From NCBI RefSeq assembly GCF_000426045.1, contig NZ_KE384490.1:477046-541045 (forward strand): 64,000 nucleotides of DNA, written 5' to 3'. The translations under genes were made by a program, and so were the position numbers. This document shows, in pieces, positions 56,767-64,000 of the stretch; the stretch's first letter is position 1, and the number at the start of each line of letters is the position of its first letter. The notes beneath the pieces were generated by a model. That model was not told the origin of the DNA. It ran no database searches and saw nothing but the letters and a program-made list of their open reading frames with translations. Source of the DNA: Marmoricola sp. URHB0036. GTDB lineage: Bacteria; Actinomycetota; Actinomycetes; Propionibacteriales; Nocardioidaceae.

Positions 56767-57843
56767 CTAGGGGTTGCCGCGTCGTCCGTGGGTCCGCGGG
56801 GCGTCGTACCCACCCTCGGGCGGCACCATCTCCGCCCGCACGCCGAGCAGCCGGATCGGGCGGTCGTCCGCGAGCTTGCGGAGCAGCCCGAGCGCGGCGT
56901 CGGCGATCACCGCGCTGTCGAAGGTCGGCTCGGCCAGCTTGCGTGAGCGGTTGGTGGTGAAGAACGGCGCGAACCGCACCTTGAGGTGGACCCGCAGGCA
57001 CGGACGACCCTCGCCGCGGATGTCCGCGACGACCTGGTCCGCCAGCGACCGGATCGCGGCCTCGACCTCGTCGGGCGTCGTCAGGTTGTGCTGGTAGGTG
57101 GTCTCGCGGCCGTGGGCCCGCGCGATCCACGGGGTGTCGTCCACGACGTTGCTGCTCACGCCTCGGCCGAGCCGGCCGATGTGCGGTCCGGTGTTGGGGC
57201 CGAACTCCGCGACCAACGGCTCGTCGGGGGTCTCGGCCAGCTGGCGGACGGTCTCGATGCCGAGCGAGGAGAGCCGCTCGGAGATGCGCGAGCCGATGCC
57301 CCAGAGCTCGCGGGTCGCCCGATGGCCCATCACCGGGAACCAGTTCTCCCGGGTCAACCGGAACATCCCGCGTGGCTTGCCGAAGTCGGTGGCGATCTTG
57401 GCGCGCACCTTGGTGTCGCCGATACCGATCGAGCAGTGCAGCTTCGTCGCCGCCAGCACCTCGGACTGGATGGTGCGGGCGACCTGCTCGGGGTCGTCGG
57501 TCTCGATGCCGACGAACGCCTCGTCCCAGCCGAGCACCTCGACGACGGCGCCCGGGATGGCGCGCAGGGTGTCCATCACCACCGACGAGACGGCTTCGTA
57601 GGCCGGTCCGTCGACCGGCAGCAGCACGGCCTCCGGGCAGCGGCGTACGGCGGTCTTGAGCGGCATCCCCGACCTGACCCCGAACTCGCGAGCCTCGTAG
57701 GTCGCCGTCGACACGACCGCACGCTCGGTGGGGTCGCCCCGGCCGCCGACGATCACCGGCAACCCGGCCAGCTCGGGACGGCGGAGGATCTCCACCGCCG
57801 CGATGAACTGGTCCATGTCGACGTGCAGGACCCAGGGCGCCAT
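56767..57843 (-). CDS. dinB: Y-family DNA polymerase, DinB2-like (Ile at the steric gate)
   Basis: Predicted 358-aa translesion polymerase. Catalytic acids are in HVDMDQF (D9, D11) and GWDEAF (D107, E108). Where E. coli DinB has DCFF, with the second Phe excluding ribonucleotides, this protein has DQFI (I14). Mycobacterial DinB2 has Leu at that place and also a GWDEAF-type motif, so this is probably a DinB2-class enzyme that tolerates ribonucleotides. Helix-hairpin-helix (LWGIGSRISERLSSLGI) and little-finger regions follow. No beta-clamp motif is evident at the C-terminus (HGRRGNP). Confidence 0.92.
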   Translation of the reverse strand: MAPWVLHVDMDQFIAAVEILRRPELAGLPVIVGGRGDPTERAVVSTATYEAREFGVRSGMPLKTAVRRCPEAVLLPVDGPAYEAVSSVVMDTLRAIPGAVVEVLGWDEAFVGIETDDPEQVARTIQSEVLAATKLHCSIGIGDTKVRAKIATDFGKPRGMFRLTRENWFPVMGHRATRELWGIGSRISERLSSLGIETVRQLAETPDEPLVAEFGPNTGPHIGRLGRGVSSNVVDDTPWIARAHGRETTYQHNLTTPDEVEAAIRSLADQVVADIRGEGRPCLRVHLKVRFAPFFTTNRSRKLAEPTFDSAVIADAALGLLRKLADDRPIRLLGVRAEMVPPEGGYDAPRTHGRRGNP

Positions 57844-57890
57844 GCCGCCATCCTGCCCGGCCCTGCCGACACCCGTCGCGCCATCCGTTG

Positions 57891-57932
57891 CGTCATACGA
57901 ATCGTGGCCTCAAAGCCACGATTCGTATGACG
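57891..57932. repeat. 42-bp palindromic repeat, copy C
   Basis: CGTCATACGA and TCGTATGACG ends as in copies A and B, with arms pairing over 19 bp around a CTCAAA-like centre (two mismatches). The match extends three bases further on each side (57888-57935). It lies between the start codons of divergent dinB and rlmN, so it cannot be a terminator for either. Confidence 0.9.
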
Positions 57933-57961
57933 CAAGCGCCCGATGAGACACTGGGCCGGTT

Positions 57962-59101
57962 GTGAGCGAATCCATCGAGACCCCCACTCAGAAGAGCCTG
58001 CCCCTCGTCTTCGAGGAACCCCGGGGACGCGGCAAGCCGCCCCGTCACCTGGCCGACCTGACCCCTGCCGAGCGCAAGGCCCGGCTCGAGGAGCTCGGGC
58101 TGCCGGGGTTTCGCGCCAAGCAGCTGTCCGCGCACTACTTCTCCCGCCTCGTCGACGACCCCGAGGAGATGACCGACCTGCCGGCGACCCAGCGCGCCGA
58201 GCTGGTCGAGGGACTCCTGCCTCACCTGATGACCCCGTTGCGCACCCTCGAGGCCGACAAGGGCACCACCCGCAAGACGCTGTGGAAGCTGTTCGACGGC
58301 GCGCTCGTCGAGTCGGTGCTGATGCGCTACCCCGGCCGGGTCACCATGTGCGTCTCCAGCCAGGCCGGGTGCGGCATGGCCTGCCCGTTCTGTGCGACGG
58401 GACAGGGCGGCCTGCAGCGCAACATGTCCACCGCCGAGATCGTCGAGCAGGTCGTGGCGGGCGCCCGCTCGCTCGCGCGTGACGAGGTCCCCGGAGGTCC
58501 CGGCCGCGTGTCCAACGTCGTCTTCATGGGCATGGGCGAGCCGATGGCCAACTACAAGGCGGTCATCGGCGCCGTACGCCGTCTCACCGATCCCACCCCC
58601 GACGGACTCGGCATGTCCGCGCGCGGGATCACCGTGAGCACCGTCGGTCTCGTCCCTCGGATCAACCAGCTCACCGAGGAGGGCATCCCGGTCACGCTGG
58701 CCCTCAGCCTGCACGCCCCCGATGACGAGCTCCGCGACGAGCTGGTCCCGGTGAACACCCGCTGGAAGGTGGGCGAGGCCGTCGAGGCGGCCTGGAACTA
58801 CGCCCGCGTCACGAAGCGTCGGGTGTCGATCGAGTACGCCATGATGCGCGGCATCAACGACCAGGCATGGCGGGCCGACCTCCTCGGCGACGTGCTCAAC
58901 TCCTACGGCGACTGGGGCTGGGTGCACGTCAACCTGATCCCCCTCAACCCGACGCCAGGCTCGAAGTGGACCGCGAGCGACCCTCGCGACGAGCGCGAGT
59001 TCGTCCGTCGGCTCGAGGCCAAGGGCATCCCCACCACGGTCCGTGACACCCGCGGCAGCGAGATCGACGGTGCGTGCGGCCAGCTGGCCGCGGTGGAGTG
59101 A
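57962..59101 (+). CDS. rlmN: Dual-specificity 23S rRNA/tRNA (adenine C2)-methyltransferase RlmN
   Basis: Predicted 379-aa radical-SAM enzyme that methylates A2503 of 23S rRNA and A37 of some tRNAs. The iron-sulfur cysteines are in CGMACPFC (C137, C141, C144); the methyl-carrier cysteines are expected in the C-terminal DGACGQL (about C372). [12 protein letters not shown] is the SAM-site signature. GTG start without a clear ribosome site, 30 bases after a palindromic repeat. Confidence 0.95.
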   Translation: MSESIETPTQKSLPLVFEEPRGRGKPPRHLADLTPAERKARLEELGLPGFRAKQLSAHYFSRLVDDPEEMTDLPATQRAELVEGLLPHLMTPLRTLEADKGTTRKTLWKLFDGALVESVLMRYPGRVTMCVSSQAGCGMACPFCATGQGGLQRNMSTAEIVEQVVAGARSLARDEVPGGPGRVSNVVFMGMGEPMANYKAVIGAVRRLTDPTPDGLGMSARGITVSTVGLVPRINQLTEEGIPVTLALSLHAPDDELRDELVPVNTRWKVGEAVEAAWNYARVTKRRVSIEYAMMRGINDQAWRADLLGDVLNSYGDWGWVHVNLIPLNPTPGSKWTASDPRDEREFVRRLEAKGIPTTVRDTRGSEIDGACGQLAAVE

Positions 59102-59125
59102 GTCGCCACCAGTGCGGACTCCTGC

Positions 59126-59794
59126 ATGACGACCGTCGCGATCCTCGGAGCAGGCAGGGGACTCGGTGCCGCCGTGGCCCGGCGCTTCGGCCGCGCAGGG
59201 TTCGCCGTCGGGCTCGTCTCGCGGCACCAGGGGCACCTCGACGCGCTGGCCGCGGAGCTCGGGCAGGACGATGTGCAGGCGCAGGGTTTCACGGCCGACG
59301 TGCGCGTGCCCGCGACGATCGCGACCGCCCTGCAGCAGGTGAGTGAGGCGCTCGGTCCGATCGAGGTGCTCCAGTACAGCCCGCTGCCGGAACAGGCGTT
59401 CATGCGCCCGGTCCTGGAGACGACCGCCGCGGACCTCCGAGGCGCGGTCGACTTCTCGATCCACGGGTCCGTGGCCGCGGTGGAGCAGGTGCTCCCGGGC
59501 ATGCGCTCCCTCGGTGGCGGCGCGACGCCCAGCATCCTGTTCGTCAACGGCGACGCCGCCGTCAGGCCGGATCGCACGCGGACCGGGACGTCCGTGGCGT
59601 TCGCCGGCCAGGCGGCGTACGCCGAGCTGCTGCACGAGGTCCTCGGCGAGGAGGGGATCTACGTCGGGCAGCTGATCATCGGCGGTCAGATCATCGAGGG
59701 CGATCCCGAGAAGGACCCCGACGCCCTCGCCGAGCGACTCTGGGAGCTGCACACCGGTCGGGACACGTTTCGCATCCAGGTGGGAGTGGACTGA
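59126..59794 (+). CDS. Short-chain dehydrogenase-like protein lacking the catalytic Tyr-Lys pair
   Basis: Predicted 222-aa Rossmann-fold protein. The nucleotide motif GAGRGLGAA is at 8-16 and LVSRHQ follows strand 2. At the active site, where active enzymes have YxxxK, this protein reads AAYAELLHEV with no lysine. It may bind NAD(P) without the usual chemistry, or use another mechanism. It is 25 bp behind rlmN and may be co-transcribed. Substrate unknown. Confidence 0.8.
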   Translation: MTTVAILGAGRGLGAAVARRFGRAGFAVGLVSRHQGHLDALAAELGQDDVQAQGFTADVRVPATIATALQQVSEALGPIEVLQYSPLPEQAFMRPVLETTAADLRGAVDFSIHGSVAAVEQVLPGMRSLGGGATPSILFVNGDAAVRPDRTRTGTSVAFAGQAAYAELLHEVLGEEGIYVGQLIIGGQIIEGDPEKDPDALAERLWELHTGRDTFRIQVGVD

Positions 59795-59797
59795 CCC

Positions 59798-61534
59798 TCA
59801 GGCCATGTCTGCGGGCATGGCGACCAGCAGCTCGGTGTTGCGGTCGGTCGGCGTACCGGCCGCGTCCAGCTTGGCGTGCGGGTCGTTGACCGACAGCTCG
59901 CGCGAGAGGCCGGCCAGGCTGACGGTCGAGCTGAGGTCGCCCCGGTAGTCAGCCGGGCCGGCGTGGTCGATGATCGTGGTGAAGATCGACAGGGTGTGGT
60001 CGGAGTTGTCAGCCACCTCGACCAGCCGCGACTGCTGCGGGTAGTCGATGTGCGAGGCGGTGTTGATCTCCCAGAAGCCACCCGTGCCGTCGGCCCGCTT
60101 GTGGGCGGTGATCTGGTTGCGGTGGGTGTGGCCGTTGACCCAGGCGATCAGGCGCGGCTGGCTGAGGAGGTACGCCGTCACCTCGTCGCCCAGGACGCGC
60201 GGGTTCGGGTCTCCGCCGGTCCCGACGAACGGGTTGCTCATGCTGGCGCTGGTGTGGTGGCTGAACACGATCACGGCCTTGCCGGTGGCAGACTCGACCG
60301 TCGTCTTGAGCCAGGCGAGCTGGGTGGCGTCGATCGAGCCGTCGGCGTACCCGTTGGGGTTGACGGTGTCCATCACCACGAACCGGAAGCGGCCCTTGTC
60401 GAAGAAGTAGTACGCCGTGTCGGCATCGCGGTTGGCCTGGGTGAAGCCGTGTCCCTTGGGAAGTCCCGACGTGGTGAAGTGCTCGTCGACGATCTCGCCG
60501 CGGCTGAGCTCGCGGCGCCTGGGATCGGTGCTCACGGCCTTGGCGTACGGCGAGACCGTGATGCCTCCGAGCAACGCGTCGAGCGAGGCGGCGCTCGGGT
60601 CGGAGGAGATGTCGGCCGGCGAGACGCCCGCCGGAGGTGAGATCACCTTGACGGCGCCCGTCGCCAGGGTGCTGGTCGGCACCGTCTTGATCGGGAAGTT
60701 GCCCTGGGACAGGCCGTCGTGGTTGCCGAAGCAGGTGTACCAGGGGATGTCCAGGCCGGCCGCCGTGAACGGACGGCGGGCGGCGTCGAGCAGCTTCGGG
60801 ATGGTCGGGAAGCCGAACACGCTGCGGTAGCGGTCGTCCGCCAATGAATGGCCGAGCCCAACGGGGGTGCCGCCGGGGTGCCAGTAGTGCGTGTCGTAGT
60901 AGAGCGGGTCGGCGTCCATCACGCCCTCGTAGCGGTCGAGCGCGCCGCTGTCCGGCACCACTCTCTCGCCGTCGAGCACGTCGATGTTCCAACGGACCTC
61001 GTTGTACTGGCAGTTGTCGGAGTTGTCGCCGGTCTCGATCGCGAACAGCAGCGGCAGGCCGGTCACCGGACCGGTCTTCACGGCGTTGACGGCCCGGACC
61101 ATGGCGTCGCCGACCTGGGCGGAGAGCATCTCCTGCGGGCGGTACGCCGACTCGAAGATGCCGGTGACCTGCCCACTCGGGTTGGGGTCGTCGTAGCGGT
61201 CGGTCCACTCGACGCGGGCGGGGGACTGGTGGTCGACGACGTGCACGTCGCTCAGCTGGGCGAAGGCGAGCAGGTTGCGGCGGGACCTGGTGCGGGTGCT
61301 CCTCGCCGCGATGCCGAGGTCGGTACGCACCAGCCGAGCGTCGGCCGGCTTGGCGACCACCTTGCGGTAGCCCTTGGCGTCGGGTGCGCCCGGCCCGAAG
61401 GTGCCGTTGGCCGTCGTACGCCCGGCGGCGACGGCCTGCTCGCTCAGCGACCCGAAGACCATCTCGCGGCTGACGACAGCAGCCCCGCCCACGACGAGGG
61501 CGGACTTGAGCAGGTGGCGACGCGAGAGCTCCAT
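59798..61534 (-). CDS. Tat-exported calcineurin-like metallophosphoesterase
   Basis: Predicted 578-aa phosphoesterase. The N-terminus [19 protein letters not shown] is a twin-arginine signal. The dimetal site is visible: [26 protein letters not shown] and NGHTHRN. It resembles the actinobacterial TIGR03767 family of secreted phosphoesterases of unknown substrate. The ATG at 61534 is conserved with the Tat motif. It ends three bases from the convergent dehydrogenase-like gene. Confidence 0.88.
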   Translation of the reverse strand: MELSRRHLLKSALVVGGAAVVSREMVFGSLSEQAVAAGRTTANGTFGPGAPDAKGYRKVVAKPADARLVRTDLGIAARSTRTRSRRNLLAFAQLSDVHVVDHQSPARVEWTDRYDDPNPSGQVTGIFESAYRPQEMLSAQVGDAMVRAVNAVKTGPVTGLPLLFAIETGDNSDNCQYNEVRWNIDVLDGERVVPDSGALDRYEGVMDADPLYYDTHYWHPGGTPVGLGHSLADDRYRSVFGFPTIPKLLDAARRPFTAAGLDIPWYTCFGNHDGLSQGNFPIKTVPTSTLATGAVKVISPPAGVSPADISSDPSAASLDALLGGITVSPYAKAVSTDPRRRELSRGEIVDEHFTTSGLPKGHGFTQANRDADTAYYFFDKGRFRFVVMDTVNPNGYADGSIDATQLAWLKTTVESATGKAVIVFSHHTSASMSNPFVGTGGDPNPRVLGDEVTAYLLSQPRLIAWVNGHTHRNQITAHKRADGTGGFWEINTASHIDYPQQSRLVEVADNSDHTLSIFTTIIDHAGPADYRGDLSSTVSLAGLSRELSVNDPHAKLDAAGTPTDRNTELLVAMPADMA

Positions 61535-61635
61535 GGTCAGGACAACGACCGCTTGTGAAGGTGGTCACGCGACGTTCACCGACACGACGGGTCGCGGTGG
61601 AGAACCGTTACGAACGCTGCCGCACCGTCGGAAAC

Positions 61636-62772
61636 GTGGACATCCTGATCGTCAGCGAGTCGTTCCTGCCCCAGGTCAACGGGGTCACCAACTCGGTACG
61701 ACGGGCCTTGGAGCACCTCGAGGTCGAGGGGCACCGCGCGATGCTCGTCGCCCCGTCGGGACCCGACACCTACGCCGGAGCGCCGGTCCACCGCGTCCGC
61801 ACGATGGCGATGCCGACCTATCGCGAGTTCCCGGTCGGCCTCGCCACGCGGGGCCACCTGCGTCGGCTGATGACGGCCTTCGCCCCCGACGTCGTGCACC
61901 TGGCCTCACCGGCGTGGCTGGGCCACCAGGCGGGGGAGGCGGCCCGGAGCCTGGGCATCCCGGTGGTCGCGGTCTACCAGACCGACCTGATCGGGTTCGC
62001 CGAGCGCTACCCCTTCCCGGGTGCTGCCGGCGCGATGCGCACCCTCACGCGCCGCGTGCACGGGCCGGCCGACCGCAACCTCGTCCCGAGCACGGCGAGC
62101 GGGAGCCAGCTCGCCGCGCTGGGCATCGAACGCATCCACCGGTGGGGACGCGGCGTGGACACGCAGCTGTTCACCCCGCACCGCCGGGACGAGCGGGTCC
62201 GCAAGGAGCTGGGCGGGGGTGTCCTCGTGGGGTACGTCGGACGCCTGGCCGCCGAGAAGGAGCTCGAGCTGCTGACCCACCTGCGCGATGTCCCCGGCAC
62301 CCGGTTGGTGCTGGTCGGTGGCGGGCCCGAGGAGCAGCGGTTGCGCACCCTGCTCCCGGACGCGGCGCTGCTCGGCGTACGCCACGGGGAGGACCTCGCC
62401 TCGGTGGTGGCCTCCCTCGACGTCTTCGTGCACACCGGGCGCACGGAGACGTTCTGCCAGTCGGCCCAGGAGGCGCTCGCCGCAGGGGTCCCGGTCGTGG
62501 CTCCGCGAGCGGGCGGTCCCGTCGACCTCGTGACCGAAGGGGTCAACGGGTTCCTCTACGAGCCGGGCGACGGTGCCGAGCTGCGTCGGCTGGTCGAGCG
62601 CCTCGCTGCCGACGAGCCGCTGCGCCGCGTGCTGGGGCGACGCGCGGTGGCCGGCGTGCGCCACCGGTCCTGGTACGCCGTCAACGACCAGCTCGTCCAG
62701 CACTACCGGGCCGTCTGCCGGCCGCTCGAACACGCTGACGCGGGTGAGTCCGACCTGCCGCGCACGGGCTGA
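61636..62772 (+). CDS. GT4-type glycosyltransferase (mannosyltransferase-like)
   Basis: Predicted 378-aa GT-B enzyme. DILIVSESFLPQVNGVTNSV at the start, GRGVDTQLFTP and VGYVGRLAAEKELELL in the middle, and the nucleotide-sugar site FVHTGRTETFCQSAQEALAAG near the end match actinobacterial phosphatidylinositol/diacylglycerol mannosyltransferases (PimB'/MgtA group). The GTG at 61636 is chosen because conservation starts there; the open frame runs 27 codons further upstream. The acceptor is not known. Confidence 0.85.
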   Translation: MDILIVSESFLPQVNGVTNSVRRALEHLEVEGHRAMLVAPSGPDTYAGAPVHRVRTMAMPTYREFPVGLATRGHLRRLMTAFAPDVVHLASPAWLGHQAGEAARSLGIPVVAVYQTDLIGFAERYPFPGAAGAMRTLTRRVHGPADRNLVPSTASGSQLAALGIERIHRWGRGVDTQLFTPHRRDERVRKELGGGVLVGYVGRLAAEKELELLTHLRDVPGTRLVLVGGGPEEQRLRTLLPDAALLGVRHGEDLASVVASLDVFVHTGRTETFCQSAQEALAAGVPVVAPRAGGPVDLVTEGVNGFLYEPGDGAELRRLVERLAADEPLRRVLGRRAVAGVRHRSWYAVNDQLVQHYRAVCRPLEHADAGESDLPRTG

Positions 62773-62887
62773 GCCGAGAGACGCATCTCACGACCGGGTG
62801 GGTCCCAGAACCGGCTCCGGTGGTGGACAGCCTGCGGTGGGAACGGGATCATTCGGGTTCAGGAGTCACTCACCCGAGGAGTAGTCG

Positions 62888-63307
62888 ATGGCCGACGCGC
62901 CGCAGCCGGAAAAGCTCGAGCAGCTCCACCGGCTCGAGGACCTGAGCAACGACGAGCTCAAGGCGGTCATCGACAAGGGGCGCCACGTCCGGCTGCCCGC
63001 CAACTGGTCGCTGATCTGGGAGAAGACCCCGGCCGACAAGGCCTACCTGATCGTCGACGGCGAGGTCGCGGTGCGGAAGGGCAAGGAGGAGGTCGCCCGG
63101 CTCGGTCCGGGTGACGTCATCGGCGAGATGGCGATCGTCCGCCACAAGCTCCGCTCCGCGAGCGTGGTCAGCCTGACCCCGGTCGAGGTCATCCACTTCA
63201 CCAAGGAGTCCCTCGAGGAGCTGCTCGACGAGGTGCCCGCCTTCGGCGACGCGCTTCGCCAGACCACCGACGACCGCCTCGGTGCGCCCAAGGAGTCCAA
63301 GGACTGA
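62888..63307 (+). CDS. Stand-alone cyclic-nucleotide-binding domain protein
   Basis: Predicted 139-aa protein made of one cNMP-binding fold: PADKAYLIVDGEVAVRKGKEEVARLGPGDVIGEMAIV contains the phosphate-binding cassette (GDVIGEMA). There is no DNA-binding domain, in contrast to Crp. In the cassette the usual RxA after GE reads EMAIVRHKLRSAS. It is followed 59 bases later by an adenylate cyclase, so the pair may form a small cAMP module. The ATG at 62888 has GAGGAG upstream. Confidence 0.85.
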   Translation: MADAPQPEKLEQLHRLEDLSNDELKAVIDKGRHVRLPANWSLIWEKTPADKAYLIVDGEVAVRKGKEEVARLGPGDVIGEMAIVRHKLRSASVVSLTPVEVIHFTKESLEELLDEVPAFGDALRQTTDDRLGAPKESKD

Positions 63308-63308
63308 C

Positions 63309-63353
63309 GATCGACGACTGGCGGATCGACAACTGGCGGATCGATGACTGACA
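63309..63353. repeat. Three tandem 15-bp units before the cyclase
   Basis: GATCGACGACTGGCG, GATCGACAACTGGCG and GATCGATGACTGACA follow each other directly in the gap between the cNMP-binding gene and the cyclase. Confidence 0.85.
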
Positions 63354-63366
63354 GGGGACCAGTGGC

Positions 63367-64000
63367 GTGGCCGAACCGGTCGACCACAAGCACCTGATCG
63401 ACCTCCTCGAGGCCTACCTCCTCGGCGAGGAGCCTTCGTTGACGGGCAACGAGCTGGCCAGCGACGTCGGCATCCCGTTCGAGACGGCACGTGACCGGTG
63501 GCGCAGCCTCGGCTTCACCGCGGTGGGCGGCGACGTGCCGGCCTTCACCCACGCGGACCTCGAGGCCCTGCGGCTGACCCAGCGGCTCAGCGAACTCGGC
63601 TTCGTCGAGGCCGACGACGAGTCGGCACTGGTGCGCACGCTGGGGCGCAGCTTCGCCCGGCTGGCGGAGTGGCAGATGCGCCTGCTCGCGCGGATGATCG
63701 ACATCGACTCCATGGAGCTCGACGAGCTGCGCACGATCATGGACGAGGTGGTGCCGGCGGTGGAGTCGCTGCAGAACTACGTGTGGCGGCGGCACACGCT
63801 CGCCGTCGCGGCGCGGCTCCTGCTGGCCGCCGACGAGGACGACGCGGACCCGACCGGCGACCAGCCGGGGGACCGCGAGGGAGAGGTCGTCGGCGTGGGC
63901 TTCGCCGACATCGTGAACTACACCCGCCAGAGCCGGTCGCTGAGCCGGAAGGAGCTGGGGCACCTCGTCGACAGCTTCGAGGCCCGCGCCCTCGAGATCA
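63367..64000 (+). CDS. Class III adenylate/guanylate cyclase, N-terminal part (runs off the window)
   Basis: A frame open from GTG 63367 to the end, 211 codons. The first 165 residues are an alpha-helical regulatory domain (DLLEAYLLGEEPSLTGNELA, VGIPFETARDRWRSLGF) like the pH-sensing part of mycobacterial Rv1264-type cyclases. The catalytic domain then begins with VVGVGFADIVNYT, where F-D is the metal-binding start of the cyclase fold. The substrate-specifying residues lie beyond the window. GGGGACC precedes the start. Confidence 0.85.
   Translation, partial: MAEPVDHKHLIDLLEAYLLGEEPSLTGNELASDVGIPFETARDRWRSLGFTAVGGDVPAFTHADLEALRLTQRLSELGFVEADDESALVRTLGRSFARLAEWQMRLLARMIDIDSMELDELRTIMDEVVPAVESLQNYVWRRHTLAVAARLLLAADEDDADPTGDQPGDREGEVVGVGFADIVNYTRQSRSLSRKELGHLVDSFEARALEI

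Overview
The window is a piece of core chromosome from a high-GC actinobacterium, most likely Nocardioidaceae (Nocardioides-like). This rests on gene content and order: a histone-like Lys/Ala tail of HU, an F420-pathway guanylyltransferase, DUF3515, DUF2469 and YceD families, GTG/TTG starts, start codons that overlap stop codons, a GlnR-like box, and a TadE/TadG pair. The order (hup-cofC-plsC-gpsA-ddl-thiL-recG-rsmD-coaD-rpmF-rnc-mutM-smc-ftsY-amt-PII-glnD-ffh-rpsP-rimM-trmD-rplS-lepB-rnhB-dprA-xerC-rpsB-tsf-pyrH-frr-cdsA-rlmN) follows the conserved actinobacterial backbone. I found no prophage, insertion sequence, CRISPR array, rRNA or tRNA.

Layout. 0-10 kb: end of HU, F420 and phospholipid genes, a SigJ-like sigma factor, an exported GH3 glucosidase, a trans-sulfuration enzyme, ddl and thiL. 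10-18 kb: rpmB, a FakA-like kinase, then recG-rsmD-coaD and yceD-rpmF-rnc-mutM. 18-26 kb: a small coiled-coil protein, an MFS transporter, smc, two small enzymes, a small membrane protein and ftsY. 26-33 kb: a TetR regulator and the nitrogen module amt-PII-amt-PII-glnD behind a GlnR-like box. 33-43 kb: ffh, a secreted ScyD-like protein, an amidohydrolase and methyltransferase, then the ribosome/tRNA/secretion run rpsP-khpA-rimM-trmD-rplS-lepB-rnhB-DUF2469. 43-51 kb: tadE-tadG, yraN-comM-dprA-xerC, an M23 peptidase and a lipoprotein. 51-59 kb: rpsB-tsf, a phosphotransferase, pyrH-frr-cdsA, a DinB2-like polymerase and rlmN. 59-64 kb: a short-chain dehydrogenase, a Tat-exported phosphoesterase, a glycosyltransferase, and a cyclic-nucleotide-binding protein next to the start of an adenylate cyclase.

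The most unusual signals lie between genes. One family is a 42-bp palindrome with shared ends, present three times (3634, 23671, 57891). A second is an 87-bp palindrome-hairpin-palindrome element, present twice and in both cases just behind an SRP-GTPase gene (ftsY and ffh). Within genes, the notable points are a TrmD-acetyltransferase fusion, a DinB with isoleucine at the steric-gate position, and long acidic Ala-rich tails on S2 and S16. I do not see a convincing new multi-gene system; the repeat families are the best candidates for something undescribed.
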